Assembly: GCF_016008875.1 (NCBI RefSeq)
Contig: NZ_JADTQG010000017.1
Location: 1 to 64,000, forward strand
Direction of reading: 5' to 3'
Length of the DNA stretch: 64,000 bases
DNA from: Ectopseudomonas mendocina
GTDB lineage: Bacteria; Pseudomonadota; Gammaproteobacteria; Pseudomonadales; Pseudomonadaceae
Both the position numbers and the translations under genes were made by a program. Below the pieces are notes generated by a model. That model searched no databases. It had not been told where the DNA came from and was given only the letters and a program-made list of their open reading frames with translations. Shown one piece after another: positions 33,591 through 42,845 of the stretch (position 1 is the stretch's first letter; each line of letters begins with the position of its first letter).

Positions 33591-35702
33591 TCAGGCGCGT
33601 ACTCGGGTGATACGCATCACGCCCTTGAGTGCGCGCAGTTTCTTGATCACGCGGGCCAGGTGCACGCGGTCATGCACGCTGACCACCAGCTGCACGACGC
33701 TGATACGGCCGTCGCGTTCGTCCATGCTGATCTTCTCGATGTTGCCATCGGCGGCATTGACGCTGCTGGCCAGCAGGGCGATCAGGCCGCGCTGGTGCTC
33801 CAGTTCGACGCGCAGTTCGACGTTGAATTCGCCGGTGACGTCCTTGGCCCAGTTGAGCTGGATGCATTTTTCCGGGTTGTGGCGGATGTCGACGATGTTC
33901 CGGCAGCTCTCCATGTGCACCACCATGCCCTTGCCGGCGGACAGGTAGCCGACGATGGGGTCACCCGGAATCGGCGTGCAGCACTTGGCGTAGCTCATTA
34001 CCAGACCTTCGGTGCCGCGGATCGCCAGCGGCCCTTCGCTGCTCGGCAGGGTCTCGTCGCCACTTTCGGCTAGCAGACGGCGGGCCACGACGTAAGCCAT
34101 GCGGTTGCCCAGGCCGATGTCTTCGAGCAGATCCTCGATGACTTCCTGGCGGTATTCGCCGAGCACCGCCTGTACTCGCTCGGGGGCAATCTTATCCAGG
34201 TGCGTGTCGAAGCTGGCCAGGACCTTGTTCAGCAGGCGTTCGCCGAGGCTGATGGATTCCGAGCGGCGCTGCTGCTTGAGGGCGTGGCGGATGTGCGTGC
34301 GCGCCTTGCCGGTGACCACGAAGTTGAGCCAGGCCGGATTCGGCCGGGCGCCCGGCGCGGTGACGATTTCCACCGTCGAGCCGCTTTCCAGCGCCTGCGA
34401 CAGCGGTGCCAGGCGGCGGTTGATACGGCAGGCGATGCAGGTATTGCCGACGTCGGTATGCACCGCGTAGGCGAAGTCGACCGCGGTGGAGCCTTTCGGC
34501 AGCTCCATGATGCGGCCCTTGGGCGTGAACACGTAGACCTCGTCCGGGAACAGGTCGATCTTCACGCTCTCGATGAATTCCAGCGAGTTGCCGGCGCGCT
34601 GCTGCAGTTCCAGTACACCCTTGACCCACTGCCGTGCACGGGCATGGTTGCCCTTGGGCACTTCGTCGTCGTTGGACTTGTACAGCCAGTGCGCGGCGAT
34701 GCCGTTGTTGGCCATCTCTTCCATCTCGCGGGTGCGGATCTGGATTTCGATGGGCACGCCATGCATGCCGAACAGCGTGGTGTGCAGCGACTGGTAGCCG
34801 TTGGCCTTGGGAATCGCGATGTAATCCTTGAAGCGCCCGGGCAGCGGCTTGTACAGGTTGTGCACGGCGCCGAGCACGCGGTAGCAGGTGTCGACCTTGT
34901 CGACGATGATGCGGAAGGCGTAGACGTCCATGATCTCGTTGAATGCCTTACGCTTGCCGCGCATCTTCTGGTAGATGCTGTACAGGTGCTTCTCGCGGCC
35001 GATCACCTCGCCTTCCATGCCTTCGCGTTGCAGGCACATCTGGATCGATTCCTCGATCTTGGCCACGATTTCCTTACGGTTGCCCCGAGCGCGGCGCACG
35101 GCGGCGCGGATGCGCTCGGAGCGCATCGGGTGCATGGCCTTGAAGCCCAGGTCTTCGAACTCCACGCGCATGTTGTGCATGCCCAGCCGGTTGGCGATGG
35201 GGGCGTAGATTTCCAGGGTTTCCTTGGCGATGCGCCGGCTCTTCTCGTGCGGCATGGCATCGAGGGTGCGCATGTTGTGCAGGCGGTCGGCGAGCTTGAC
35301 CAGAATCACGCGGATGTCGCGCGCCATGGCCATGGCCATTTTCTGGAAGTTCTCGGCCTGCGCCTCGGCCTTGGTCTCGAAATTCATCTGGGTCAGCTTG
35401 CTGACCCCGTCGACCAGTTCGGCCACGGTTTCGCCGAACTGCGCGTTGAGCGCTTCCTTGGCGATGCCGGTGTCTTCGATGACGTCGTGCAGCATGGCGG
35501 CCATCAGGCTCTGATGATCCATGTGCATGTCGGCGAGGATGCTGGCCACGGCCAGCGGATGGGTCACGTAGGCTTCGCCACTGCGGCGGCGTTGGCCATC
35601 GTGCGCCTGTTCGGCGTAGAAATAGGCTCGGCGAACCAGGTTGACCTGATCATGGCCGAGATAGGCCGAAAGCCGATCGGCGAGAGCGTCTATGCCAGCC
35701 AT
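33591..35702 (-). CDS. spoT: (p)ppGpp synthetase/hydrolase SpoT
   Basis: SpoT makes and degrades (p)ppGpp in the stringent response. The 703-residue protein has an HD hydrolase domain with intact MLHDVIEDT (about 70-78), a synthetase domain (VYAFRIIVDKVDTCYRVLGA, then KDYIAIPKANGYQSLHT, about 230-300), a TGS domain (about 385-445) and a C-terminal ACT domain (about 625-700). Intact HD residues distinguish it from RelA. It follows rpoZ by 63 bases. Confidence 0.97.
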   Translation of the reverse strand: MAGIDALADRLSAYLGHDQVNLVRRAYFYAEQAHDGQRRRSGEAYVTHPLAVASILADMHMDHQSLMAAMLHDVIEDTGIAKEALNAQFGETVAELVDGVSKLTQMNFETKAEAQAENFQKMAMAMARDIRVILVKLADRLHNMRTLDAMPHEKSRRIAKETLEIYAPIANRLGMHNMRVEFEDLGFKAMHPMRSERIRAAVRRARGNRKEIVAKIEESIQMCLQREGMEGEVIGREKHLYSIYQKMRGKRKAFNEIMDVYAFRIIVDKVDTCYRVLGAVHNLYKPLPGRFKDYIAIPKANGYQSLHTTLFGMHGVPIEIQIRTREMEEMANNGIAAHWLYKSNDDEVPKGNHARARQWVKGVLELQQRAGNSLEFIESVKIDLFPDEVYVFTPKGRIMELPKGSTAVDFAYAVHTDVGNTCIACRINRRLAPLSQALESGSTVEIVTAPGARPNPAWLNFVVTGKARTHIRHALKQQRRSESISLGERLLNKVLASFDTHLDKIAPERVQAVLGEYRQEVIEDLLEDIGLGNRMAYVVARRLLAESGDETLPSSEGPLAIRGTEGLVMSYAKCCTPIPGDPIVGYLSAGKGMVVHMESCRNIVDIRHNPEKCIQLNWAKDVTGEFNVELRVELEHQRGLIALLASSVNAADGNIEKISMDERDGRISVVQLVVSVHDRVHLARVIKKLRALKGVMRITRVRA

Positions 35703-35765
35703 GGGAGACTCTCCCGTTGGCAGCTGTGGCCCTGCGCCGCGCGACTTCGACCCGGCATCATCGAC

Positions 35766-36029
35766 TTACAGAGGCTCGTTGGCCTCTTCCTCGAAGGCAG
35801 CGAACAGCGGTTCTTCTTCGACGATGTCTTCCTGGGCGACGACTTCATAGTCCACCAGGCCGGCAGCGATTTCGCGCAGGGCAACTACGGTGGGCTTGTC
35901 GTTTTCCCAAGCCACTTTCGGCTCTTTGCCGCCGGTGGCCAGCTGGCGCGAACGCTTGGTCGCGAGCATGACCAGTTCGAAGCGGTTATCAACGTTGTCC
36001 AGGCAATCTTCGACGGTAACGCGAGCCAT
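35766..36029 (-). CDS. rpoZ: RNA polymerase omega subunit RpoZ
   Basis: Omega assists RNA polymerase assembly and takes part in ppGpp binding. The 87-residue protein carries the family start MARVTVEDCLDNVDNRFELV and KRSRQLATGGKEP, and an acidic C-terminus. The rpoZ-spoT order is widely conserved. Confidence 0.96.
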   Translation of the reverse strand: MARVTVEDCLDNVDNRFELVMLATKRSRQLATGGKEPKVAWENDKPTVVALREIAAGLVDYEVVAQEDIVEEEPLFAAFEEEANEPL

Positions 36030-36123
36030 GGTGTTCCTCGTAACTTGTGCGGATAAGCTTGGCCCGAGCGGGCGAGCGGACTGAATAGTCTAAAAAATCA
36101 CCAGCGACAATGGAAGCGCTGTT

Positions 36124-36744
36124 TTACGCCAGCAGTTCGCTGAGCAGGCCGGCGTGGCGCTGCTGCTGCTGCGTCTGCGCCAACTGGTTGCTGCGGAAGA
36201 TGGCTTTCAGATCGCTCAGGGCGTGATTGAAGTCATCGTTGATCACCAGGTAATCGTACTCGACGTAGTGGCTCATTTCGCTGACCGCCTCGCGCATACG
36301 GCGCTCGATGATCTCGCCGCTGTCCTGGCCGCGGTTGGTCAGGCGATGGCGCAGCGCTTCCTGGGTCGGCGGCAGGATGAAGATGGACCTGGCCTGAGGC
36401 ATCAGTTTGCGTACCTGCTGCGCGCCCTGCCAGTCGATCTCCAGGATCAGGTCGAAACCTTCGGCCAGGGTCTGCTCGACCCACTTCTGCGAGGTGCCGT
36501 AGAAGTTGTCGAAGACCTGGGCATGCTCGAGGAACTCGCTGCGCTCGATCATGGCGCTGAACTGCGCATGGTCGACGAAGTGGTAGTTGACTCCGTCCTG
36601 CTCGCCCGGCCGCATGGCGCGCGTGGTGTGCGAAACCGAGACGCGAATCAGCGGTTCGCTTTCGATCAGCGCCTTGACCAGGCTGGTCTTGCCGGCGCCC
36701 GAGGGTGCGGAAACGATATAGAGGGTGCCGGTGGTGATGGCCAT
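36124..36744 (-). CDS. gmk: guanylate kinase Gmk
   Basis: Gmk converts GMP to GDP. The 206-residue protein has the P-loop SAPSGAGKTSL (about 12-22), the GMP-binding stretch SHTTRAMRPGEQDGVNYHFV (about 39-58) and ILEIDWQGAQQVR. Upstream is a repeat-like element (36781-36890) and then yicC. Confidence 0.97.
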   Translation of the reverse strand: MAITTGTLYIVSAPSGAGKTSLVKALIESEPLIRVSVSHTTRAMRPGEQDGVNYHFVDHAQFSAMIERSEFLEHAQVFDNFYGTSQKWVEQTLAEGFDLILEIDWQGAQQVRKLMPQARSIFILPPTQEALRHRLTNRGQDSGEIIERRMREAVSEMSHYVEYDYLVINDDFNHALSDLKAIFRSNQLAQTQQQQRHAGLLSELLA

Positions 36745-36780
36745 GAAAACATCCTGAGAAATCTTGCGGGATTTTAAAAC

Positions 36781-36890
36781 GTAGCGAGCGACGGCTAGGC
36801 AAGGCGAAATCAGGTGAGAAAGCGGAGTTTACGACTGTAAATGAGCATTTCGAACCTTATTTCAACGCGGTATAGCCTAGCGCAGCAGTT
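36781..36890. repeat. intergenic inverted-repeat element between yicC and gmk
   Basis: About 110 bases form a two-armed inverted repeat: GCTAGGCAAGGCGAAATCAGG on the left and, reversed, GCTAGGC..GTTGAAATAAGG on the right, with a central TTTAC-GACT-GTAAA hairpin (36828-36841). The outer ends carry TAGCGAGCGACGG and CGCAGCAG. It lies in a non-coding gap and resembles a mobile REP/MITE-like element from memory, without an exact family name. Confidence 0.5.
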
Positions 36891-36891
36891 T

Positions 36892-37755
36892 TCACTCGAT
36901 ATTCTGAACTTGCTCGCGCATCTGCTCGATCAACACCTTCAGGTTGACTGCAGCCTGCGTGCTACGTGGGTCGAAGGCCTTGGAACCGAGGGTATTGGCT
37001 TCGCGGTTGAGTTCCTGCATCAAAAAGTCCAGACGCCGCCCGGCAGCGCCGCCGGCCTTGAGCACGCGACGCACTTCGCTGACGTGAGTGCTCAGGCGAT
37101 CCAGCTCTTCGGCTACGTCACTCTTCTGCGCCAGCAGCACCAGCTCCTGCTCCAGACGTTGCGGGTCGAGCTCGGCCTGCATCTCGGCGAAGCGGGTTTC
37201 GATCTTCTGGCGCTGGCCGGCGAGCATCTGCGGCACCAGTTCGCGCAGGGCGGCGACTTCATCGAGGATGCTGTCGAGGCGCTCGTTGAGCAGCTTGGCC
37301 AGCTCGGCACCTTCGCGGGCGCGGCCGGCCTTGAGTTCTCCCAATGCCTGGTCGAACAGCTTCATTGCGGCGGCGTTGAGCGCCTGCGGGTCGGCCGAGT
37401 CGGCCACCAGTACGCCGGGCCAGGCCAGCACTTCCAGCGGGTTGAGCGGCGCCGGTTGCTTAATCAGCGCAGCGACCTGTTCGGCGGCGGCGATCAGCTG
37501 GCGCGCGCGCTCGCTGTCGACCTGCAGTTGCTTGCCGGCACTTTCTTCGGCGAAGCGCAGCGTGCATTCCACCTTGCCGCGCGACAGACCCTGGCGCAGG
37601 GCTTCGCGCACTGCGCCTTCTAGATCGCGGAACGCCTCGGGCAGACGCAGGTGCGGCTCGAGGTAGCGGTGGTTGACCGAGCGCAGTTCCCAGCTCAGTG
37701 TGCCGTGGGCGGTTGCCTGCTCGTTGCGGGCAAAGGCCGTCATGCTGTGAACCAT
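36892..37755 (-). CDS. yicC: YicC-family endoribonuclease
   Basis: YicC proteins (RNase YicC) cleave RNA and affect small-RNA stability in E. coli. The 287-residue product from ATG 37755 (MVHSMTAFARNE) has the family's WELRSVNHRYLEPHLRLPE (about 22-40), the middle helical domain and the C-terminal LDFLMQELNREANTLGSKA (about 250-268). Upstream in-frame codons were rejected because the family starts with MI/VxSMTAF. Confidence 0.94.
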   Translation of the reverse strand: MVHSMTAFARNEQATAHGTLSWELRSVNHRYLEPHLRLPEAFRDLEGAVREALRQGLSRGKVECTLRFAEESAGKQLQVDSERARQLIAAAEQVAALIKQPAPLNPLEVLAWPGVLVADSADPQALNAAAMKLFDQALGELKAGRAREGAELAKLLNERLDSILDEVAALRELVPQMLAGQRQKIETRFAEMQAELDPQRLEQELVLLAQKSDVAEELDRLSTHVSEVRRVLKAGGAAGRRLDFLMQELNREANTLGSKAFDPRSTQAAVNLKVLIEQMREQVQNIE

Positions 37756-37887
37756 GGGATACCTCGCGAAAGTCAGCTCGAAAAACGCAGGATTGTAGCT
37801 CACGGCGCCTGCCCATTTCATGTGCAGGCGATCAGGCCTGCCGTCAGTCGCTGCCAATTCGGCATGTCGCCGCGGTCGACCGCCCCC

Positions 37888-37893
37888 TATAAT
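37888..37893 (+). promoter_or_regulatory. candidate -10 box for rph
   Basis: TATAAT sits 38 bases before the rph start within CCCCTATAATGCGC. The hexamer 17 bases upstream (TGTCGC) is a poor -35. It is on the divergent gap between yicC and rph. Confidence 0.45.
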
Positions 37894-37930
37894 GCGCAGT
37901 GTTTTTATTTAATGAAGTAGGTATCGCTCA

Positions 37931-38650
37931 ATGAAACGTCCCAGTGGCCGCGCCGCCGATCAGTTGCGCTCGATTCGCATCACCCGCAACTACACCAAGC
38001 ATGCCGAGGGTTCGGTGCTGGTCGAATTCGGCGATACCAAGGTGATCTGCACCGTCAGCGTCGAATCCGGCGTGCCGCGTTTCCTCAAGGGCCAGGGCCA
38101 GGGTTGGCTGACTGCCGAATATGGCATGCTGCCGCGCGCCACCGGCGAGCGTAACCAGCGTGAGGCCAGCCGCGGCAAGCAGGGTGGCCGCACTCTGGAA
38201 ATCCAGCGCCTGATCGGCCGTTCGCTGCGCGCCGCGCTGGACATGAGCAAGCTGGGCGAGAACACCCTGTACGTCGATTGCGACGTGATCCAGGCTGACG
38301 GCGGTACCCGCACTGCCTCCATCACCGGCGCCATGGTGGCGCTGATCGATGCGCTGAAAGTGCTGAAGAAGCGCGGTTCGCTCAAGGGCGAGCCGCTCAA
38401 GCAGATGATCGCTGCCGTATCGGTCGGTATCTATCAGGGCGAGCCGGTGCTGGATCTGGATTACCTTGAAGATTCCGCCGCCGAGACCGATCTTAATGTG
38501 GTAATGACCAATGCCGGCGGCTTCATCGAAGTGCAGGGCACGGCCGAGGGCGCACCGTTCCAGCCTGACGAATTCAACGCCATGCTGGCGCTGGCGCAGA
38601 AGGGCATGAACGAGATCTTTGAACTGCAGAAGGCCGCACTGGTCGACTGA
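37931..38650 (+). CDS. rph: ribonuclease PH
   Basis: RNase PH trims the 3' ends of tRNA precursors using phosphate. The 239-residue protein has the family start MKRPSGRAADQLRSI, the GWLTAEYGMLPRAT segment (about 57-70), the conserved RNQREASRGKQGGRTLEIQR region and the IDCDV-like DCDVIQADGGTRTAS. It is divergent from yicC. Confidence 0.97.
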   Translation: MKRPSGRAADQLRSIRITRNYTKHAEGSVLVEFGDTKVICTVSVESGVPRFLKGQGQGWLTAEYGMLPRATGERNQREASRGKQGGRTLEIQRLIGRSLRAALDMSKLGENTLYVDCDVIQADGGTRTASITGAMVALIDALKVLKKRGSLKGEPLKQMIAAVSVGIYQGEPVLDLDYLEDSAAETDLNVVMTNAGGFIEVQGTAEGAPFQPDEFNAMLALAQKGMNEIFELQKAALVD

Positions 38651-38677
38651 AACCCTTACCGAGCAAGGAGCATCAGG

Positions 38678-39049
38678 ATGAATGACGATATGCAAAGCCC
38701 GCTTCCGACGCCCAGTCAGGAAGCGCGTCAGTGGGCCATGTTCTGCCACTTCGCCGCGTTTCTCGGCCTGGTGTTCCCCTTCGGTAATCTGCTCGGCCCG
38801 CTGATCATCTGGCAGATCAAGAAGGATCTCGATCCCTTCGTCGACGCCCAGGGCAAGGAAGCGTTGAACTTCCAGATCAGCGTGGCGCTGGCAGCGATCG
38901 TCTGCTTCATCCTCATGGTGGTGGTGATCGGCTTCCCGCTGCTCATGCTGCTGGGCTTGGCGGCGCTGGTGCTGACCATCATCGCCGGAATCAAGGCCAA
39001 CGAGGGCCAGGCTTATCGCTACCCATTCAGCTGGCGGCTGATCAAGTAA
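38678..39049 (+). CDS. DUF4870 membrane protein
   Basis: The 123-residue protein has the family's WAMFCHFAAFLGLVFPFGN (about 19-37), then IIWQIKKDLDPFVDAQGKEAL and two further membrane helices (about 70-105). Such Tic20/DUF4870 proteins have no settled function. It follows rph by 27 bases and is probably co-transcribed. Confidence 0.85.
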   Translation: MNDDMQSPLPTPSQEARQWAMFCHFAAFLGLVFPFGNLLGPLIIWQIKKDLDPFVDAQGKEALNFQISVALAAIVCFILMVVVIGFPLLMLLGLAALVLTIIAGIKANEGQAYRYPFSWRLIK

Positions 39050-39108
39050 TTCAATGGAGCTGGACGGCGGGGGTGACCTCCTGCGCCATGCCAAGGAAGG
39101 ACAGTTTG

Positions 39109-39798
39109 ATGAAAGTGCGAATGTTGATGCTGGCTCTGTTTCTGACAGCGCTAGTCGGCTGCGGTGATGCTGCTAGGACGCTAGCCGAGCAGGCGAAACT
39201 GCAGGCCTTGAGGGTCGAGGCTGCGCAATTGCACGACGCGGGGCAGTCGCGGCAGGCGATTGCCAAGTTCGAAAAGGTAGTCGACAGCCCGGTCGCAACG
39301 GATGCGGAGAAGGCTCATGCGCTGCGCTTCATCTCGCTGGGCTATTACGAGCTGAATGACTTTCCGCGCTCGGGCGAGTACGCGGCCAAGGCTGCAGCCT
39401 ACTATCCGCAGGGTTCCTACGATTACCTGGTAAATATGGCTGACGCCGACCTCATGCAGGGCAAGGTGCCGGAAGCCGCCACCAAGCTCGAGCAGGCACA
39501 TGCGCTGGAGCCCCGCGGTCTGGCAGCCAATAACGTGCTGGGCCTGCTCTATCTGGGCGATAACGGCGAGCAGTACTCCGATCATCGCAAGGCGCTTGCC
39601 TATAACCGGGCTGCTTTCGAGATCGAGCCGGGTCGTATTACCGGGATCGCCCTGGCGCGCAACTATGTAGCGTTGCATGAGTACGAGCAGGCTCGTGCCC
39701 ATCTGCTCGATCTGAGCCAGCGCTATGCCGATGATGCGTACATACGCAACTTGCTGGTGCAGACCGAGAACGGTTTGACGCCGGATCGCGGGCAATGA
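39109..39798 (+). CDS. TPR-containing lipoprotein
   Basis: The 229-residue protein (ATG 39109, after an AAGGA site) starts with a lipoprotein signal ending LVGC (Cys about residue 20). The mature part is helical with tetratricopeptide-like pairs (about 35-215), such as GQSRQAIAKFEKVVDSPVAT and EQARAHLLDLSQRYADDAYI. It should be a peripheral scaffold anchored in the envelope; partner unknown. Confidence 0.78.
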   Translation: MKVRMLMLALFLTALVGCGDAARTLAEQAKLQALRVEAAQLHDAGQSRQAIAKFEKVVDSPVATDAEKAHALRFISLGYYELNDFPRSGEYAAKAAAYYPQGSYDYLVNMADADLMQGKVPEAATKLEQAHALEPRGLAANNVLGLLYLGDNGEQYSDHRKALAYNRAAFEIEPGRITGIALARNYVALHEYEQARAHLLDLSQRYADDAYIRNLLVQTENGLTPDRGQ

Positions 39799-39915
39799 AA
39801 CCTACGACAAGCCTAATGTCAGCCAGATAAGAAAAACACCAGTGATGCTGTGCAGAATCGCAGCATTTTCACTTGACTAGGCAGCGGCGGATGCCTTGCA
39901 TGAATCAAAGCGTTA

Positions 39916-39988
39916 TCGCGGACAAGTCCGCTCCCACGGTCAGCGTTTGCAGCGCTGGTAAGGTTGGTGGGAGCGGACTTGTCCGCGA
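39916..39988. repeat. REP-like inverted pair
   Basis: TCGCGGACAAGTCCGCTCCC (from 39916) and GGGAGCGGACTTGTCCGCGA (to 39988) face each other around about 30 bases. The pair lies between the convergent TPR gene and crc, a typical place for these elements. The surrounding 39799-40039 gap shows no gene. Confidence 0.8.
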
Positions 39989-40039
39989 AGCCTTGTGTCC
40001 TGGATGACGACAGGCATCATACGCTTTCGTACCTGTCGA

Positions 40040-40819
40040 TCAGACGCTGAGAATCCAGTCGTAATCGACGATCAGCGGCGCATGCTGGGAGAAGCGCGGC
40101 TGGCGAGGCAGACGTGCGCTGCGCACGCTGCGGCGCATACCGGGCGTCAGTATCTGGTAGTCGAAGCGATACCCCAGATTGAGCATTTCCGCCTGCTCGC
40201 TATCCGGCCACCAGCTGAACTGGTCACCTTCGCGGCTGACTTCACGCAGGGCGTCGACATAGCCCATGTTGCCAACCACCTCGTCCATCCAGGCGCGCTC
40301 GGGCGCCAGGAAGCCCGGTGATTGCTGGCAGTCACGCCAGTTCTTCACGTCCATCTTCTGGTGCGCCACATGCAGCGAGCCACAATAGATGTACTCGCGA
40401 CGCTTGCGGCGTTGCTTGTCCAGATAATGGGTGAAGTCGTCCATGAACTTGAATTTCTGATTCAAGCTCTCGTCACCGTCCCGTCCGCTTGGCAGCAGCA
40501 GGGTGGCGATACTTACCTTGTCGAAATCGGCCTGCAGGTAGCGCCCGTAGCGATCGGCCATCTCGAAGCCGAGGCCGCTGATCACCGCCTTGGGTTGCAA
40601 TCGCGAGTAGAGCGCCACGCCACCTTGGCTGGGCACTTCACCGTCGCATGCATAGAGGAAATAACCATCCAGCTGGAAGGCTTGGTCGTCCATTTCAAAG
40701 GCGGAGGCACGGGTGTCTTGCAGGCAGATCACGTCGGCATTCTGGGCTTGCAGCCAGCTGAGCAGACCTCGCTCGGCCGCAGCCTGAATACCATTCACGT
40801 TCACACTGATGATCCGCAT
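40040..40819 (-). CDS. crc: catabolite repression control protein Crc
   Basis: Crc works with Hfq to block translation of mRNAs for less-preferred carbon sources. The 259-residue protein has the exonuclease III-like fold with family start MRIISVNVNGIQAAAERGLL, then NADVICLQDTRAS (about 29-41) and the C-terminal RYDYQIL-type RFDYQILTPGM. Several catalytic residues of true AP endonucleases are replaced in the family. Divergent from pyrE, as in P. aeruginosa and P. putida. Confidence 0.96.
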   Translation of the reverse strand: MRIISVNVNGIQAAAERGLLSWLQAQNADVICLQDTRASAFEMDDQAFQLDGYFLYACDGEVPSQGGVALYSRLQPKAVISGLGFEMADRYGRYLQADFDKVSIATLLLPSGRDGDESLNQKFKFMDDFTHYLDKQRRKRREYIYCGSLHVAHQKMDVKNWRDCQQSPGFLAPERAWMDEVVGNMGYVDALREVSREGDQFSWWPDSEQAEMLNLGYRFDYQILTPGMRRSVRSARLPRQPRFSQHAPLIVDYDWILSV

Positions 40820-40900
40820 AAATGGCCCCCAAAAACACGTGCGTGTATGATACCCGAGCTCACCTCAATTAGCTAAATCCGTGCCGTCCGGGACTTTTTC

Positions 40901-41542
40901 ATGCAAGCGTACCAGCGCGATTTCATTCGCTTTGCCATCGAACGCGGGGTTCTGCGTTTCGGTCAGTTCACCCTCAAGTCCGGGCGTACCAGCCCCTATT
41001 TCTTCAACGCCGGCCTGTTCGACAGCGGCCTGGCGCTGGCCCAGCTGGGGCGCTTCTATGCCGCGGCCATCGTCGACAGCGGTATCGATTTCGATGTGCT
41101 GTTCGGCCCGGCCTACAAGGGCATCCCGCTGGCTGCGACCACTGCCGTGGCGTTGGCCGAGCATCATCAGCGTGATCTGCCCTGGTGCTTCAACCGCAAG
41201 GAAGCCAAGGATCATGGCGAAGGCGGCACCCTGGTCGGCGCACCGCTCAAGGGTCGCGTGCTGATCGTCGATGACGTGATCACCGCCGGCACCGCCATTC
41301 GCGAAGTGATGCAGATCATCCAGGGTCAGGGCGCTCAGGCCGCCGGCACCCTCATCGCGTTGAACCGTCAGGAGCGTGGCCAGGGCGAGCTTTCCGCGAT
41401 TCAGGAAGTCGAGCGCGACTTCGGCATGCCGGTAGTGAGCATCGTGTCACTGGAACAGGTACTGGAATATCTGGCAGGGGATGCTGAACTGAAGCAATAT
41501 CTGCCGGCTGTCGAAGCCTATCGCGCCGAGTACGGAATCTAG
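40901..41542 (+). CDS. pyrE: orotate phosphoribosyltransferase PyrE
   Basis: PyrE joins orotate to PRPP in pyrimidine synthesis. The 213-residue protein has the start region LRFGQFTLKSGRTSPYFFNA (about 21-40), GPAYKGIPLA and the PRPP-binding motif VLIVDDVITAGTAI (about 120-133). A TATGAT at 40846-40851 is a possible -10 box in the 81-base gap to crc. Confidence 0.97.
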   Translation: MQAYQRDFIRFAIERGVLRFGQFTLKSGRTSPYFFNAGLFDSGLALAQLGRFYAAAIVDSGIDFDVLFGPAYKGIPLAATTAVALAEHHQRDLPWCFNRKEAKDHGEGGTLVGAPLKGRVLIVDDVITAGTAIREVMQIIQGQGAQAAGTLIALNRQERGQGELSAIQEVERDFGMPVVSIVSLEQVLEYLAGDAELKQYLPAVEAYRAEYGI

Positions 41543-41562
41543 CCCTAGCACAAGGTAGTCCT

Positions 41563-42165
41563 ATGCCTGCACCGCTCCTGACCCGCTGTACGCTGCTCTG
41601 TAGCTTGCTGCTGCCGTTGTCCGGAATGGCTGCCGAGCTGTATCGCTACGTCGACGATAAGGGCGTGACGGTGCTCAGCCGTCAGGGCGTACCGCCGGAG
41701 TTCATCGGCAAGGGTTATGAAGTGCTCAATGACCAGGGGCGTGTCGTGCGGGTGATTCCGCCGGCACCGACGCCGGAAGAATTTGCCCGCATGCAGGCGG
41801 ACAAGGCGCGCGCCAGCAGCGATGCGCAGCTGTTGCGCCTGTACACCAATCTTGATGACGTCGACCGCGCCCGCGAACGCAAGCTGGCCGAGCTCGACAG
41901 TGTCACCAGTGTGGCTCGCGGCAATCTGCAGTCGGTGCGCACTCAGCAGGCCAACCTGCAGAGCCAGGCCGCCGATCACGAACGTGCCGGGCGCCCGGTG
42001 CCGGAGCATTTGCTGGTGCAGATCAACAACCTCAAGGAAGAACAGCAGCGTCTGCAGCGCGACATCGCCCGCTATAAGGAGACGCGTACCCAGGCCGAAG
42101 CGGGTTTCGCCGCTGATCGCGCACGTCTGGCCGAGCTGTTTGGCGAGCCGCAGAAAAAGCCTTAG
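41563..42165 (+). CDS. DUF4124-type secreted protein
   Basis: The 200-residue product has a signal peptide ending MAA and a DUF4124-type domain next to it (LYRYVDDKGVTVLSRQGVPP, about 26-45), then a long coiled-coil-like helix (about 80-195) rich in Gln, Glu and Arg. Function unknown. Its stop is 12 bases from the convergent thioesterase gene. Confidence 0.8.
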   Translation: MPAPLLTRCTLLCSLLLPLSGMAAELYRYVDDKGVTVLSRQGVPPEFIGKGYEVLNDQGRVVRVIPPAPTPEEFARMQADKARASSDAQLLRLYTNLDDVDRARERKLAELDSVTSVARGNLQSVRTQQANLQSQAADHERAGRPVPEHLLVQINNLKEEQQRLQRDIARYKETRTQAEAGFAADRARLAELFGEPQKKP

Positions 42166-42176
42166 GGCTCGGTCAT

Positions 42177-42623
42177 TCAGCCCTGCGGCTGAGTCTTCTC
42201 GAAACTTTCGATCTTTTCCCTGAGCCACTGCGGCAGCGGTGCGCTGCTGCGTGTCGCGCCGTCGGCATGCACGTAGACGATTTCGCCGCTGGTCAGCAGT
42301 TCATCGTCACGCCAGATGCCGAGGGCGAAAGTCAGGCTGGAGCGGCCCAGGCGAGCGCTGCGGATACCGATTTGCAACTGGTCGTCGAAGCGCGCCGGTG
42401 CGCGGTATTCGAGCAGCGTGCGGATGGCGAAGAAGTCGCCGCCATCCTGTGCCAGGTCAGCTGGGTAGGCGACGCCCAGGGCGCGAAAGTATTCGGTGAT
42501 GGCGACGTCGGCGTAGGTCAGGTAGTGGCCGTTGAAGACGATGCTCTGCGGATCGACCTCGGCCCAGCGCACGCGCAAGGTGTGAAAGAAGGTGAACTGG
42601 CTGGCTTCGGGCAGGCTGCTCAT
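42177..42623 (-). CDS. acyl-CoA thioesterase, YbgC/4HBT hotdog family
   Basis: The 148-residue protein from ATG 42623 shows the family's hotdog pattern: VRWAEVDPQSIVFNGHYLTY (about 17-36), with the catalytic-type Asp of DPQS and the HYLTYADVAITEYFRALG helix, and the ALGIWRDDELLTSGEIVYVHAD strand. It should cleave an acyl-CoA or acyl-ACP thioester; the substrate cannot be told. Upstream in-frame codons look non-coding. Confidence 0.86.
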   Translation of the reverse strand: MSSLPEASQFTFFHTLRVRWAEVDPQSIVFNGHYLTYADVAITEYFRALGVAYPADLAQDGGDFFAIRTLLEYRAPARFDDQLQIGIRSARLGRSSLTFALGIWRDDELLTSGEIVYVHADGATRSSAPLPQWLREKIESFEKTQPQG

Positions 42624-42773
42624 GGGCGGTCCTTTATCGGGGTGGCCTGGTGAGCGTGCTGGTTGGGCGGGATTGCGGCAAGTTCGAGTCGCCACATGGA
42701 TGTGGGGAGATAAGCGGGTTCGATGGCTGGTGGCGCTGGCCGACTCTCACCCTAGTCGTGTGGCGGTCGCAAA

Positions 42774-42817
42774 GCCCTCTCCCGCCCTGCGGGCACCCTC
42801 TCCCAGGGGGAGAGGGG
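42774..42817. repeat. CCCTCTCCC/GGGAGAGGG hairpin
   Basis: CCCTCTCCC (42796-42804) and GGGAGAGGG (42808-42816) form a perfect stem, preceded by a related CCTCTCCCGCCCTGCGGG. This is a repeat type met often between bacterial genes. It lies between argB and the thioesterase gene; a terminator role on the argB strand is possible but no T tract is seen. Confidence 0.55.
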
Positions 42818-42845
42818 CATCAGAAGGCCGCGTGGCGGCCGCTGT

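Noticed and set aside
34200..36056. 618-codon plus-strand frame opposite spoT and rpoZ
   Set aside because: Antisense shadow of conserved genes, His/Val/Asp-rich translation without recognisable domain.
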